A DNA stretch of 64,000 nucleotides from Raphanus sativus (lineage: Eukaryota > Streptophyta > Magnoliopsida > Brassicales > Brassicaceae), in assembly GCF_000801105.2 (NCBI RefSeq), contig NC_079511.1, forward strand, positions 11,152,784 through 11,216,783, read 5' to 3'. The translations under genes were made by a program, and so were the position numbers. Every line of letters starts with the position of its first letter. The stretch's first letter is position 1. Shown piece by piece: positions 34,936-45,059 of the stretch. The notes under the pieces were generated by a model. The model ran no database searches. It was not told the origin of the DNA and was given only the letters and a program-made list of their open reading frames with translations.

Positions 34936-35664
34936 CTACTTACAACCTCTGCCATAATCAACCCTGTATTAGCTTTATTATCATCACACACACACACACG
35001 TCTTGTAAACCCTAAAAGGCCTAAAACCCTGTAACAGATACAGTAATGTAGATTATAGTATCCAAAATGCAAGTGACTTTGAAATCTCTAATTGGTAAAC
35101 GTGAAAGACTTTTGAGGAATTAAATCAACCACTTAGTTAAGGTCAATCCATTCAAAGTTCAGAATGATAATCACATCACAACAAGATTTCAGATTAAAAG
35201 AGGAATCCAAAATAGAGTGAATCAGAGAGGATTGACCAACCAACTACAAAATCCGGATAACAATATCGAAGGAGCGAAACAAAATGATCATGAAAAGTGG
35301 GACTATCAAGAATATTTACAAGGTGAGTAGCAGAAGACCAGACACTCTCCCTTTCAGCTTCTTCTCGCAGATTGATTGAACGATCGAAAAAAAGAGCGAG
35401 AGTGAGATATTCAAATATCATTGTCACGGAATATAACCCATTAATTGATGTGGGCTCGCTCGGCCCGTTTACCAGAGTTTAATAATAGGGATACGCATTT
35501 TAATTGAACGAACCAAGCCAAACCGCACTAAATCAAATCGAACCGGCTAAACCGAACTGATCTCTAAGGAAGCGAAGAAGAGTCTTTTACTTACGGCGGC
35601 GCCTCCCCCTACAGAAGAGAGAGAGAGAGAGAGTCGGAAGAAGGAAACGGAGGGAGTGGAAAAA
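34936..35664. other. Divergent promoter region between parvulin and CobW genes
   Basis: About 730 bp between two genes reading away from each other. The part 35540-35664 is GA-rich CobW leader (a GA run near 35613-35632). No extra gene is evident. I did not find the agenet-domain or PIN-domain genes that I recall lying near here in Arabidopsis. Confidence 0.5.
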
Positions 35665-37563
35665 ATGGCGGAGGATGAAGAACCACCGATGGCTGTTCAA
35701 ATCCAACCAGATATTTCCGCCGTTAAGACCCTCTCTTTAGAGGAATCAAGGGACGCTGTTGGTGTCACTGTCATCACTGGTTATCTCGGCGCCGGGAAGT
35801 CCACCGTAAGCAAATCTTTGATTGATTTTTACGTTTTGTGAAGTATTGATTTGATTGTTATAATAACTGTTATTATGATATTTGGGGGTGCAGCTTGTGA
35901 ATTATATTCTGAACGGGAAACACGGGAAGAAAATAGCGGTGATTTTGAACGAGTTTGGGGAAGAGATTGGAGTAGAGAGGGCTATGATTAACGAAGGTGA
36001 AGGAGGTGCTCTTGTTGAAGAATGGGTCGAGCTTGCTAATGGCTGTATTTGCTGCACTGTCAAGCACAGTCTTGTTCAAGCTCTCGAGCAGCTTGTTCTG
36101 AGGAAAGACAGGTTCAAATGTCTTAACTTTTCAGCTCTTGAGTGAAGTATAGTCACTTACATTTTGGAGAACAGAACACCTATTTGATTGACTAGACGCT
36201 CTCTCTGCTCGTAATACATACAGGCTTGATCATATATTACTGGAGACAACAGGTTTAGCAAATCCGGCTCCTCTTGCTTCTATTCTTTGGTTGGATGACC
36301 AGTTAGAATCAGAAGTCAAGCTTGACTGCATTGTTACTGTGAGTTTCTTACTCACTTCTCTTTTCTTTATACTTCTCCACCTATCATCTTAATGTCAGAG
36401 CACATGAATAGTTATACATATAAGCATCTTGTTCCTAATGCCTTTACTGACTTAGCTGCTTCAACAGGTTGTGGATGCAAAGAACCTTCGTTTTCAGCTC
36501 AATGAGCGCCGTGACTCATCCTCCTTTCCCGAGGCTTTTAATCAAATAGCATTTGCAGTAAGAACCCTTACTTTTTTCTCTACTGCATCTTACTTCTCTC
36601 GCCTCCTCATCACGACATGGAATCTTGTTTGTTTTGTTTTCTAGGACACGGTGATAATGAACAAGGTTGACTTGATTTCTCAAGAGGAATCTTATGAACT
36701 GGAGAAGGAGATTCACTCCATCAACTCCCTCGCCAATGTCATCCGTTCTGTCAGGTGTCGAGTTGATTTATCCAACATATTAGAATGCCAAGCATATGAT
36801 TCTACCGTTAAGTCTCTTAAACTTCTCTTTTCTGTGTACATGTTTGAGTACTATTTATGCTTTTGACTACAACCAACAATTAAACCTTTCTTTCTTTCTT
36901 CACTGCTGCATTTTTAGCATGCTAGTCGTCTTGAATCCCTGCTAGAAGCAAATAAATCATTAACGACAACGGATCTTCATGATAGTGGAGTGAGGACTCT
37001 ATGCATAAGTGAACCTCGGCCTATTAACCTCGACAAGGTACTAAATTCATCAAAATACTAGTAGTTAAAAGAATAGTGTTCTTTCTGACTCACCTGCCTC
37101 TTCTTGGTTTTACAGGTTCGTTTATGGCTTGAGGAAGTTCTGTGGGATAAAAAACTTGACATGGATGTATATCGCTGCAAGGCTGTATTAAGCATTCAAA
37201 ACTCAGACCAGCTGCATATATTGCAGGTAATGTAGTCATGAAATAAAACACGAGCAAAAGAGGTCTTGTGACCACCCGGAATGTGATTCTTCACATTGCC
37301 TCCATGTTACTGAATATGCGCAGGCTGTTAAAGAGATATATGAGATAGTTCCAGCACGACAATGGAGTGAAGAAGAGAACAGAGTGAACAAAATTGTGTT
37401 TATAGGTCAGATCTCCTTTTTTTTTGCATCGTAGCTAACATTATTGCTACAGAAGAAACTCTATTATCTATTGCTTGCTGATTCATGTGACTGCTGAATA
37501 TGTGCAGGGCACAAACTGGACGAAGAAGCTCTTAAAACCGGCTTAAGAGAGTGCACAACCTGA
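35665..37563 (+). CDS. CobW/CBWD-family zinc-chaperone GTPase
   Basis: Nine exons give a 364-aa protein: 35665-35805, 35894-36111, 36224-36338, 36468-36557, 36645-36806, 36918-37037, 37116-37226, 37324-37405 and 37508-37563. The frame is continuous and all introns GT-AG. It is a G3E-family P-loop GTPase. The Walker A motif is TGYLGAGKST, with the signature metal-binding CxCC motif in NGCICCTVKHS. The Walker B region is LLETTGLANP, and the guanine-specificity motif NKVD is in VIMNKVDLIS. A CobW C-terminal domain follows (VRLWLEEVLWD ... KIVFIGHKLDEE). In eukaryotes CBWD/ZNG1 proteins deliver zinc to methionine aminopeptidase; a plant role is inferred. It matches Arabidopsis At1g26520 by order. 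Confidence 0.94.
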
Positions 37564-38035
37564 AGAAAAACCTTAGATGTTGCAGTGAAAACCAGATTGG
37601 TCTAAACAGTTTTGTCTTTTGCCGATCTTGTACGAAGCTCTCTAGTCAATTGCTGAGTTGGGGTATTAGAGATTGTAATTTTACCATCTTAGTGTAATTT
37701 TACACTAGAATTTTATAGTTGATACTGTTTTACCGATATATTTGGTATTGTACTGACATTAGCCTTCATTTTCCCTCAAATTTTGAACAACTCAACAAAA
37801 ATATTTACAACTATTTCCCATTCTTCTACAATGTATCAATCAATGCACTATTAAATCTTTCTCCAAGAACCAACACACGTTGCGATTCTTCTATATTAGT
37901 ATCTCTGTGTAACGTTACATGCTCTCCCCGAAGTGCAAAGATTATTTTATACTCTCTATTAATCAACTAGTAGAACAAACTGGTACCGTGCAGGGGATGC
38001 AGCCCCGGTAGACGGTGATGTGGTAGAAACTTGGG
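37564..38035. other. Convergent 3' flanks of CobW and PPR genes
   Basis: Holds the 3' UTR of the plus-strand CobW gene and the 3' flank of the minus-strand PPR gene. No other gene recognised. Confidence 0.5.
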
Positions 38036-39610
38036 TTAGGTTGGCATTGGACATTGGTAAAGCAAAGGAGGCAAGACGGGGGATGTTTCTTCTCTATTTC
38101 TCCTTCTCTCTCTCGTAGTCATTTTCTCTCCATACCTCTGGAATATATCCGCCAAATCAAACAAACCCACTTCCCTAAGCTTCTTAGCCATCTCTTCAAA
38201 CATCACCACACCTTCCTCATCAGAATAACAATGCAAGAACTTGCTATAATCAAACCTAGGAACTTCAACCCCTCTCTTCAACGTCCTCTCGACATACTTT
38301 GTAGCTTCCAACCGTTTCCCCGCCTTAACCATCCCTCCAACGAATATAGTATCGAAATTCACCAACGGGTCTGGTCCTTTCCTTCCCCTCCTCCCCAAAT
38401 GTCCTTGCAGCAGCATAAGATACGTATGCATTATCGGCTCGCACCCTCTCTCTATCATCTTCCTGAAAACCTCCGTCGCTTCCCCTGCACGTTTAATCTT
38501 CACCAACCCTTTGATCAATGCATGATAGACACTAATATCCGGATTCTCAATCGCCTCAACAGTCCTGTAAGCCTCTGCAACTCTTCGTTTAGCCAGTAAC
38601 CCGTAAATCATCGACGCCCAAGTTAAGTTATCCACCTCAATCCCTCTCTCACGCATTTCATCGAACAGTTGACAGGCACTATCGACCCTCCCGTTTTTGC
38701 ACAACCAATCGATCATAACCCTGTAGAAAGACACATCCAAACCCTCCCCTCGTTTCGACACCATCACGTAAAAGACCTTGGAAGCTTCATCGAACTGGTT
38801 CTTCTTCAAAAGCGTCTCCATAATCTTCTTACCAGCTTCCACATCCACCTCGAACCCTTCCTCCATCATCAAGTTCCAAACCTTTACAGCTTCGACCAAA
38901 TCACCAACATCACAAAACCCTCGAATCATCGTCCTGTAAGTCACCTCGTCAGGTTTAATACAATCTCTCAGCTTAGCAACGACGTACTTAGCTTCTTCCA
39001 CAAGCTTCTCCTTACACAGAGTCTCCACCGCTCTGTTCATCGTCTCCACACTGTAACCGTATCCAAACCCGTTCATCAGGTGGAAAAACCCGACGCATTT
39101 CTTCATCTCTCTAGCGGAAGCGAGCGTCCGCACCACGACGCGGAACGTCTTGTCGTTGGCCAACCCTCGCTTCCCGGTTTCTTGGGCCAGTTCCCAGAAA
39201 AGATCCGTGTTTCTTGATTTCCCGATGATCCCGAGGATCTTGTTGGAAGTGACGGAGGTGTGGGAGAAACCTGGGTGGTGGGACTGCGAGTAGAGGAAGA
39301 AGCGGTGCACCGGGCGCCACGAGAGGGGGAAGTTGTTGCAGACTTGGAGGAAGAACTCGTGTGTGAGATGGAACTCGGTGGAGGAGAGTTTGGAGACGAG
39401 TCGCGAGTCGGGGGAGTTTTGTTGTTGGTAGAGGATTGTGCAGACGCGGAGGAGATGGTCTTGGTTTACGGGAGTGATGTTTGTGGTGGTTTGTGGAGGT
39501 GGTTTCGGTTGAGTTGACTCGGTTGCGAATCGGCGGTGGAGAAGGATGAATCGCTGAATTGGGGTTCTGATGTTAATCATCTTCCGACAAGGGGTTACGG
39601 CGCTGCTCAT
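38036..39610 (-). CDS. P-class pentatricopeptide-repeat protein, probably mitochondrial
   Basis: 524 aa, single exon. The N-terminus (MSSAVTPCRKMINIRTPIQRFILLHRRFA) is basic, Ser/Arg-rich and free of acidic residues, as in mitochondrial presequences. From about residue 150 on there are PPR units, for example PDEVTYRTMIRGFCDVGDLVEA, VSFYRVMIDWLCKNGRVDSA, DNLTWASMIYGLLAKRRVAEA, and ISVYHALIKGLVKIKRAGEA. The C-terminus is basic and ends CPMPT. Such proteins bind organellar RNA in a sequence-specific way for stability, splicing or translation; the target cannot be read from the sequence. The ATG at 39610 opens the frame. It lies about 100 bp from the tRNA-Ala gene. Synteny suggests the At1g26500 orthologue, unlike the Rfo-like ORF at 2-3.5 kb. 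Confidence 0.93.
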   Translation of the reverse strand: MSSAVTPCRKMINIRTPIQRFILLHRRFATESTQPKPPPQTTTNITPVNQDHLLRVCTILYQQQNSPDSRLVSKLSSTEFHLTHEFFLQVCNNFPLSWRPVHRFFLYSQSHHPGFSHTSVTSNKILGIIGKSRNTDLFWELAQETGKRGLANDKTFRVVVRTLASAREMKKCVGFFHLMNGFGYGYSVETMNRAVETLCKEKLVEEAKYVVAKLRDCIKPDEVTYRTMIRGFCDVGDLVEAVKVWNLMMEEGFEVDVEAGKKIMETLLKKNQFDEASKVFYVMVSKRGEGLDVSFYRVMIDWLCKNGRVDSACQLFDEMRERGIEVDNLTWASMIYGLLAKRRVAEAYRTVEAIENPDISVYHALIKGLVKIKRAGEATEVFRKMIERGCEPIMHTYLMLLQGHLGRRGRKGPDPLVNFDTIFVGGMVKAGKRLEATKYVERTLKRGVEVPRFDYSKFLHCYSDEEGVVMFEEMAKKLREVGLFDLADIFQRYGEKMTTRERRRNREETSPVLPPLLYQCPMPT

Positions 39611-39717
39611 GAGTTATCCGACAAAAGGAAGAAGCAAAGATTAAATTAATTAAAAGAAAATTAGGGTAAAAGGGTAAAATCGAGAGTGACAAGCAAAAAA
39701 TAAAATAAAAAATATAT

Positions 39718-39790
39718 TGGAGATGCGGGGGATCGAACCCCGTGCCTCTCGCATGCAAAGCGAGCGCTCTACCATTTGAGCTACATCCCC
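39718..39790 (-). tRNA. tRNA-Ala(UGC)
   Basis: 73 nt on the minus strand. The acceptor stem GGGGATG pairs with CATCTCC (one G-T wobble), and the D arm contains the A box TAGCTCAAATGG. The anticodon stem is CTCGC/GCGAG around loop TTTGCAT, giving anticodon TGC. The T arm contains B box GGTTCGATCCC, and discriminator A follows. There is no intron. T-rich sequence on the same strand downstream can terminate pol III. Confidence 0.97.
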
Positions 39791-40073
39791 TTGATGCTTA
39801 GCTGGTTCGTTTAAATAATTTAATATCTAAATTACGACGTTGTAATGGAGCGAAAAGTTCGTTAAGTTGGTTAAAAGACACCTCAGAACTGAAGGTTGAG
39901 ATTCAGTCTTCTTCCGCCATTCGCGATCTTCTGTTTCTTCCCTCCTTTCTCTTCCAATCATTTTTTTCTTTTATTTATTTATTTATCTCTCATCAGACGA
40001 AAATCACAAGAAGACAAAAAAGAAAAAACAGAAATCAAGAACTCTGTTTCCGACACATAATCGTGAACAAAAA

Positions 40074-41390
40074 ATGTCGTCAGGATCCGACAAAGAGAGG
40101 GAGACATTCGTCTACTTGGCTAAGCTCTCCGAACAAGCCGAGCGCTACGACGGTACGTTAATATTTAAAACAACTTTAAACTCGTCAGATTTTATTTTTA
40201 TTTTTAAATGAAGGGTTTGGGGTAATAAATTTTGCCAGAGATGGTTGAGACGATGAAGAAAGTGGCGAAGGTGGACAGCGAGCTTACGGTGGAAGAGAGG
40301 AATCTGTTGTCCGTTGGTTACAAGAACGTGATCGGAGCGAGACGGGCCTCGTGGAGGATCATGTCGTCGATCGAACAGAAGGAAGAGTCTAAAGGCAACG
40401 AATCAAACGTGAAAACAATCAAGGGGTATCGCCAAAAGGTAGAGGACGAGCTCGCAGACATCTGTCAAGACATTCTCAGCATCATTGATCAGCATCTCAT
40501 CCCTCACGCTACCTCTGGAGAAGCCACTGTTTTCTATTACAAGATGTAAGAAACATATACAAAAAAAAACACACACTCTTCTCTTGCATCAATATCGTAT
40601 AAATTGCAAATTGAATTGAAATGTTGTTAGGAAAGGGGATTATTACCGTTACTTGGCTGAGTTTAAGACCGAGCAAGATAGGAAGGAAGCCTCTGAACAG
40701 TCTCTCAAAGGCTATGAGGTATCATCTCAATATGTTGCTTTTCAAACACTTGTAAGTTGTTAGGAGCTAGAGGTTTGGTATGATAGAGGATTAAACTTTG
40801 ATTAGGCTGCAACACAAGCTGCAAGCACTGAGCTTCCTTCAACACACCCGATTCGTCTTGGCCTTGCTCTTAACTTCTCTGTTTTCTACTATGAGATCAT
40901 GAACTCTCCTGAAAGGTGTCTCATTCATTTGAACAAAGATCTAACACCTAAATGAAATTATCATCAGGGTTTGTTTGTAATGTGGGTTTCTTGAAAACTG
41001 TTGCAGAGCTTGCCATTTGGCGAAGCAAGCCTTCGATGAGGCGATTGCGGAGTTGGATACTCTTAGTGAGGAGTCGTACAAGGACAGCACTTTGATCATG
41101 CAGCTCCTTAGAGACAACCTCACCCTCTGGACTTCTGATCTTCCTGAAGATGGAGGTCTGTCTGAGAATCATACAAATATGATCAGCTCAAAATAAGATG
41201 GTTTTTATAATTTTGGGTTTTGTTCTTGTTTTTCAGGAGAAGAGAGCATTAAGACCGATGAACCCAAGAAAGAAGAGGCTAAGTCTGCGGAAGCCACTGA
41301 GGTAAATCAAACTGCAATAAGGAGGGATGAACTGTTTTTTTGTTTGGGTCAAAAGCTCATGTTGTTTTGTTGGTTTGTTTTCAGAACTGA
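40074..41390 (+). CDS. GRF12: 14-3-3 protein, iota type (epsilon group)
   Basis: Seven exons: 40074-40152, 40239-40545, 40631-40718, 40806-40915, 41007-41155, 41237-41301 and 41385-41390. They encode 267 aa, close to the usual 245-270. 14-3-3 dimers bind phosphoserine/threonine motifs in client proteins such as H+-ATPases, kinases and transcription factors. Signatures seen are [35 protein letters not shown] (phosphopeptide-binding Lys and Arg), [11 protein letters not shown] and the family pattern around [18 protein letters not shown]. The acidic C-terminal tail [20 protein letters not shown] is variable, and the last exon encodes only Asn plus stop. Exon-rich structure fits the epsilon group; neighbour order fits Arabidopsis At1g26480 (GF14 iota). 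Confidence 0.96.
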
Positions 41391-41867
41391 TCAAAGGCTC
41401 TGGAAGTTGAATGAGACCTTTCTATTAAGTTTCATCAGGAAGATGAGATCAGAGACAGTTGAATTCAATCCTATATTGTTTTTTTTTTTACTTTCTAATT
41501 ACACTTTTTGTTCTTTCTTTTGTTGTCAATCTCATGATATCAAATATTCTATTTATGTTATTTGATTTGATCAGATATGTTTTACATTTCCAATATACAG
41601 ACCAATCAATTGTATTATTAAAAATTTCCAACCAAACAAACACAAACGAGGCTGTAAGTGTCATATCATGAAAAGAGAACAAAAAGCTTGTTTATATTGA
41701 ACTCTTGGACAGTAAAAAAAAAAGATGAGTAGTGGTCCGATGGTTCTACACTAATACTGCATCATATACAATAGGGCTTATCATAAGAGCTGAAGACAAA
41801 CCTAACCAACCATATACAAAAAAAAAGAGGAGTGAAACGGAAGCAAAGGCCAGTTCTTCTTCTTCTG

Positions 41868-42783
41868 TCACTGTTCTTCCTTATCAAAGAAACTCTGGGG
41901 CAAGGTAAAGTCTTCCTCGTGGTTAAGAATGTCAATGTCCTCATCATCTGATTTCTGATTAAAAAAATCCAGAGATAACAGATTAAACCAGCAGCACAAT
42001 TCTATTAGAAGCCAAAGCTATGTAGCATCACAAGAAATAGTCAATCTTCGCTGTAAGTAACAAGTACTCACCAGCATCTCTATGTTGTAGAAACGATCCA
42101 GTAGCTGCAGAACCTCATCCGCTGAGAACGGTCGGTCAAAGCTATGGATGACAGAAAGACTTGTTTAAGTTTCAGACAAATCAACAGGAACTCAGGGAAA
42201 GAGAGGTAAGTATCAGACAAACCTTCTGCCGAGATATTCCATCAGACCATAAAGAACAAAGTGGCGATGTATGCCTGCACAGCAACATTAGAACATAATC
42301 CCATTAGTAGAAAGCAAGAGACAAGAGAACTGAGCAGTGTCATGGATTTGAATACAAAGGAAAAAAAAAATGATTCCTTTTCTTTTTGAGGGGTAAAGGT
42401 TTATGCTTTCTGATCACCAAGAGACAGACGGAGAAAGAGTCATTTGCAGACAGGACAAGGAACAAAGATAATGAACACTTGCCTCGGAGTTTAACGGGAG
42501 GGTAGATTTCAAGAGCTTCTAATAACGTGAGCTCCAATTCAACCTGTGACTGCTCCTGAGAATCAAAATCCAAAGAACAGAGGAACCTTTAACATCATCA
42601 CAGAACAAAAGGAGGAGGAGGAGGAGTTACTTGGCAGATAGAGAGAGAGAAAGAAACCTTGGAGAGAGAAGAAGCGGAGGAAGGTAAGGCTTTACAGGGA
42701 GAGTGCACAGACATGTCATCCTGCTCTTCCTCTTTGTCTTTAATATCTCCTCCGCCAGCTTCTTCGTCATTCCTTCCTCCCAT
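41868..42783 (-). CDS. MRGBP/Eaf7-like subunit of NuA4-type histone acetyltransferase complex
   Basis: Five exons: 42658-42783, 42483-42555, 42223-42274, 42072-42141 and 41868-41954, giving 135 aa. An acidic N-terminus (MGGRNDEEAGGGDIKDKEEE) precedes the Eaf7/MRGBP domain. That domain shows ELELTLLEALEIYPPVKLRG, IHRHFVLYGLMEYLGR, FDRPFSADEVLQLLDRFYN and an acidic end with EDFTLP. MRGBP joins MRG15-type chromodomain proteins to NuA4/TIP60 acetyltransferase in the nucleus. Intron 2 starts with GC rather than GT: exon ...CTCCGAG then GCAAGT, a well-formed GC-AG donor. The coding frame demands this boundary (R|G I H R H F). Corresponds by order to Arabidopsis At1g26470. Confidence 0.9.
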
Positions 42784-43069
42784 CTTGTTTTAGGGTTTCG
42801 TCTCTTTGATCGTTCGTGAGGTGATGAAATGTTCTCAGAGCTGTTTGTGAATCTGTGAGACAGAACCTCTCGAGAAACCCACCTGGACTCTTAATTGGGC
42901 CTTGCCCATTCTAAAGGCCCTGTCACCGGTTTAGCAGTCTCTCAACTTATCCATATCCATACCAGTGGGAAATCGGTCAGTTCCTACGTCAACTCAGAAG
43001 ACCGCGGTCCCGATCAGTACACATACTACATACCTGTGCAAAAACATACATCAATTAACGTTTTTTTAA

Positions 43070-43371
43070 AATTTCATACATCAACTAAGATTTTTACGTT
43101 AATTCATACTTTGACCGTCATACCGTTAGTCAAAAGGTAACGGTGCTAACGTGGCTAAGGTAACGGTGCTGACATGGCTTTGACGGACGCTGATGTGGCT
43201 TTTATCTTTTATTTAATTAAAATTTCATACATCAACTAAGATTTTTACGTTAATTCATACTTTGACCGTCATACCGTTAGTCAAAAGGTAACGGTGCTAA
43301 CGTGGCTAAGGTAACGGTGCTGACATGGCTTTGACGGACGCTGATGTGGCTTTTATCTTTTATTTAATTAA
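43070..43371. repeat. 151-bp direct tandem duplication in the left arm of the foldback element
   Basis: Two essentially identical units, 43070-43220 and 43221-43371, each beginning AATTTCATACATCAACTAAG and ending TTTTATTTAATTAA. The right arm carries one diverged unit, so the duplication arose after or independently of the arm inversion. Confidence 0.92.
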
Positions 43372-43400
43372 ATTTTTAAAAAAATTAAAACAAGTTGTTA

Positions 43401-43459
43401 GAGGGATTCGAACCCGAGTTAACCACTTGGTAGCAGATTTCCTCAACCACTAAGCCACA
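43401..43459 (-). other. tRNA-like A-box/B-box sequence, left arm
   Basis: On the minus strand TGGCTTAGTGGTTGAGG (A-box-like, 43441-43457) is followed 25 bases later by GGGTTCGAATCCC (canonical B box, 43403-43415). It cannot fold as a full tRNA. It looks like a tRNA-derived pol III promoter captured in the foldback arm. Confidence 0.65.
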
Positions 43460-43761
43460 CAAGATAATTGTTTATGATATCTATTGTGTCTTACTTAAAT
43501 CTAATATATTTTGTTCATATATATTTCTAATTATCTAGAATTTGTTCCACAAAATATATATAAATTCTAAGAATTGTGTTTGATTACCTTGTTTTTATTG
43601 TGTTCTAAATGTTCTTTACAATTTCAAAATAAAATTTATTAGAATAGAAAAATTATTTTCAAAATTTTAAAAAGAAAATACGAAAAAAATTGAAAATAAA
43701 TTTCCAAAAATTATTATAAAAATTTAAATTTGAAAACATATAAATCCAAACTATTTCGTAG

Positions 43762-43792
<31 letters not shown>

Positions 43793-44358
43793 ATTATTTA
43801 TTTAAAATATAAAAGAAAATAGGAAAAAGTTTTTAAAAAAATGAAAAACTTTCGAAAGTTTATTATAAAAAGTTTGAATTTTAAAACATATAACTTGAAA
43901 CTATTCAAAAATATTTTTCGTTTATAATTTTTTTTTATTATTATTATTTAATAATTTCACAATTGTTTAAATATAAATAGTTATTTAAATAAATATATTT
44001 AAAGTACAAATAATTATTTAAATAAATAATAAATAATATAAATAAATAAATAAAATATATATGAAATAGTTTTGATTTATATGTTTTCAAATTCAGACTT
44101 TTATAATAATTTTTTGAAATTTATTTTCATTTTTTAGTATTTTATTTTTAAATTTTGAAAATACTTTTCTACTTTAAAATTTTAAAAATAATTTTTTTAA
44201 AGAAATTTTAGAACACAATAAAAATAAGGTAATCAAACACAATCCTTAGAATTTATATATATTTTGTGGAACTAATTCTAGATAATTAGAAATATATATG
44301 AACAAAATATATTCGATATAAGTAAGACACAATAAAAATCATTACCAAATATATTGTG

Positions 44359-44413
44359 TGGCCTAGTGGTTGAGGAAATCTGCTACCAAGTGGTGAACTC
44401 GGGTTTGAATCCC
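44359..44413 (+). other. tRNA-like A-box/B-box sequence, right arm
   Basis: Mirror copy of the left-arm sequence: TGGCCTAGTGGTTGAGG (44359-44375) and GGGTTTGAATCCC (44401-44413, one change in the B box). Together the two face inward towards the AT-rich centre. Confidence 0.6.
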
Positions 44414-45059
44414 CCCAAAAACATGTTTTAATTTTTTTTAAAAATAATTTAATAAAATATAAAAGCCACATCAGCGTCCGTTAAAGCCACATTAGCATCC
44501 GTCACCAGTTGACTAACGGTAAGACGGTCAAAGTATGAATTAACGTAAAAGACGTTAATTGATGTATGTTTTTAGCATAGATATGTAGTATGTGTCCTGA
44601 TCGGGACCGCGGTCCTCAGTTGATGTAAAAATTGGCCGATTTCCCCGATACCAGTACACACTATTACATTTATTCAAGAATTACAAGATCAAAAAGGGCA
44701 AGCTTGGTGGTGTTCACTGAGCACAAGAAGAAACAAGGCTTTCTATATGGTTTGAAGTTGCTGTTATAACCAAAATCAAAATCTTACAAAATCTAATCGT
44801 CTTTTGTAAAGATAAAAAAAAAATAGGAATCTTCCAAAAAGTTTTGACATTTATTGGTCCTAAAACAACGAGCTATGTAATGGAAAAGATATCAGATTAA
44901 GGACTCTTGTGTGTCGATGAGAGCCTGAGATTTCATACCTCGCTCCTCAACAAGAGATTCTGCATAAAAATAGAGAAGGCCAAACACACTTTGATGATGA
45001 GAGATGGTGATGATTCCTCTGTAACAATAAACTGAGGATTCATATTATTACATGTAGAA

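Larger units (their letters stand above)
42967..44647. mobile_element. 1.7-kb foldback DNA transposon (MULE-like) carrying tRNA-like boxes in both arms
   Basis: Ends are GGGAAATCGG (left) and, in reverse complement, CGGGGAAATCGG (right), flanked by the 8-bp direct repeat ATACCAGT at 42959-42966 and 44648-44655. The arms are inverted copies running from both ends almost to the AT-rich centre (about 43780 and 44060). Matching landmarks include ACCGCGGTCCCGATCAG, ACATACATCAATTAACGT, ATTCATACTTTGACCGTC and TTGGTAGCAGATTTCCTCAA. Duplication length and long arms suggest a Mutator-like foldback element, but no transposase is present. The left arm has a 151-bp tandem duplication absent from the right arm. 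It sits just upstream of the MRGBP-like gene. Confidence 0.85.

Noticed and set aside
38054..39217. Long plus-strand ORFs (181 and 182 aa) opposite the PPR gene
   Set aside because: Frame shadows of the minus-strand PPR coding sequence with no recognisable domain.
43401..43459. Functional tRNA gene in the foldback arm
   Set aside because: A and B boxes are present but there is no acceptor stem, anticodon arm or correct length; kept only as tRNA-like.
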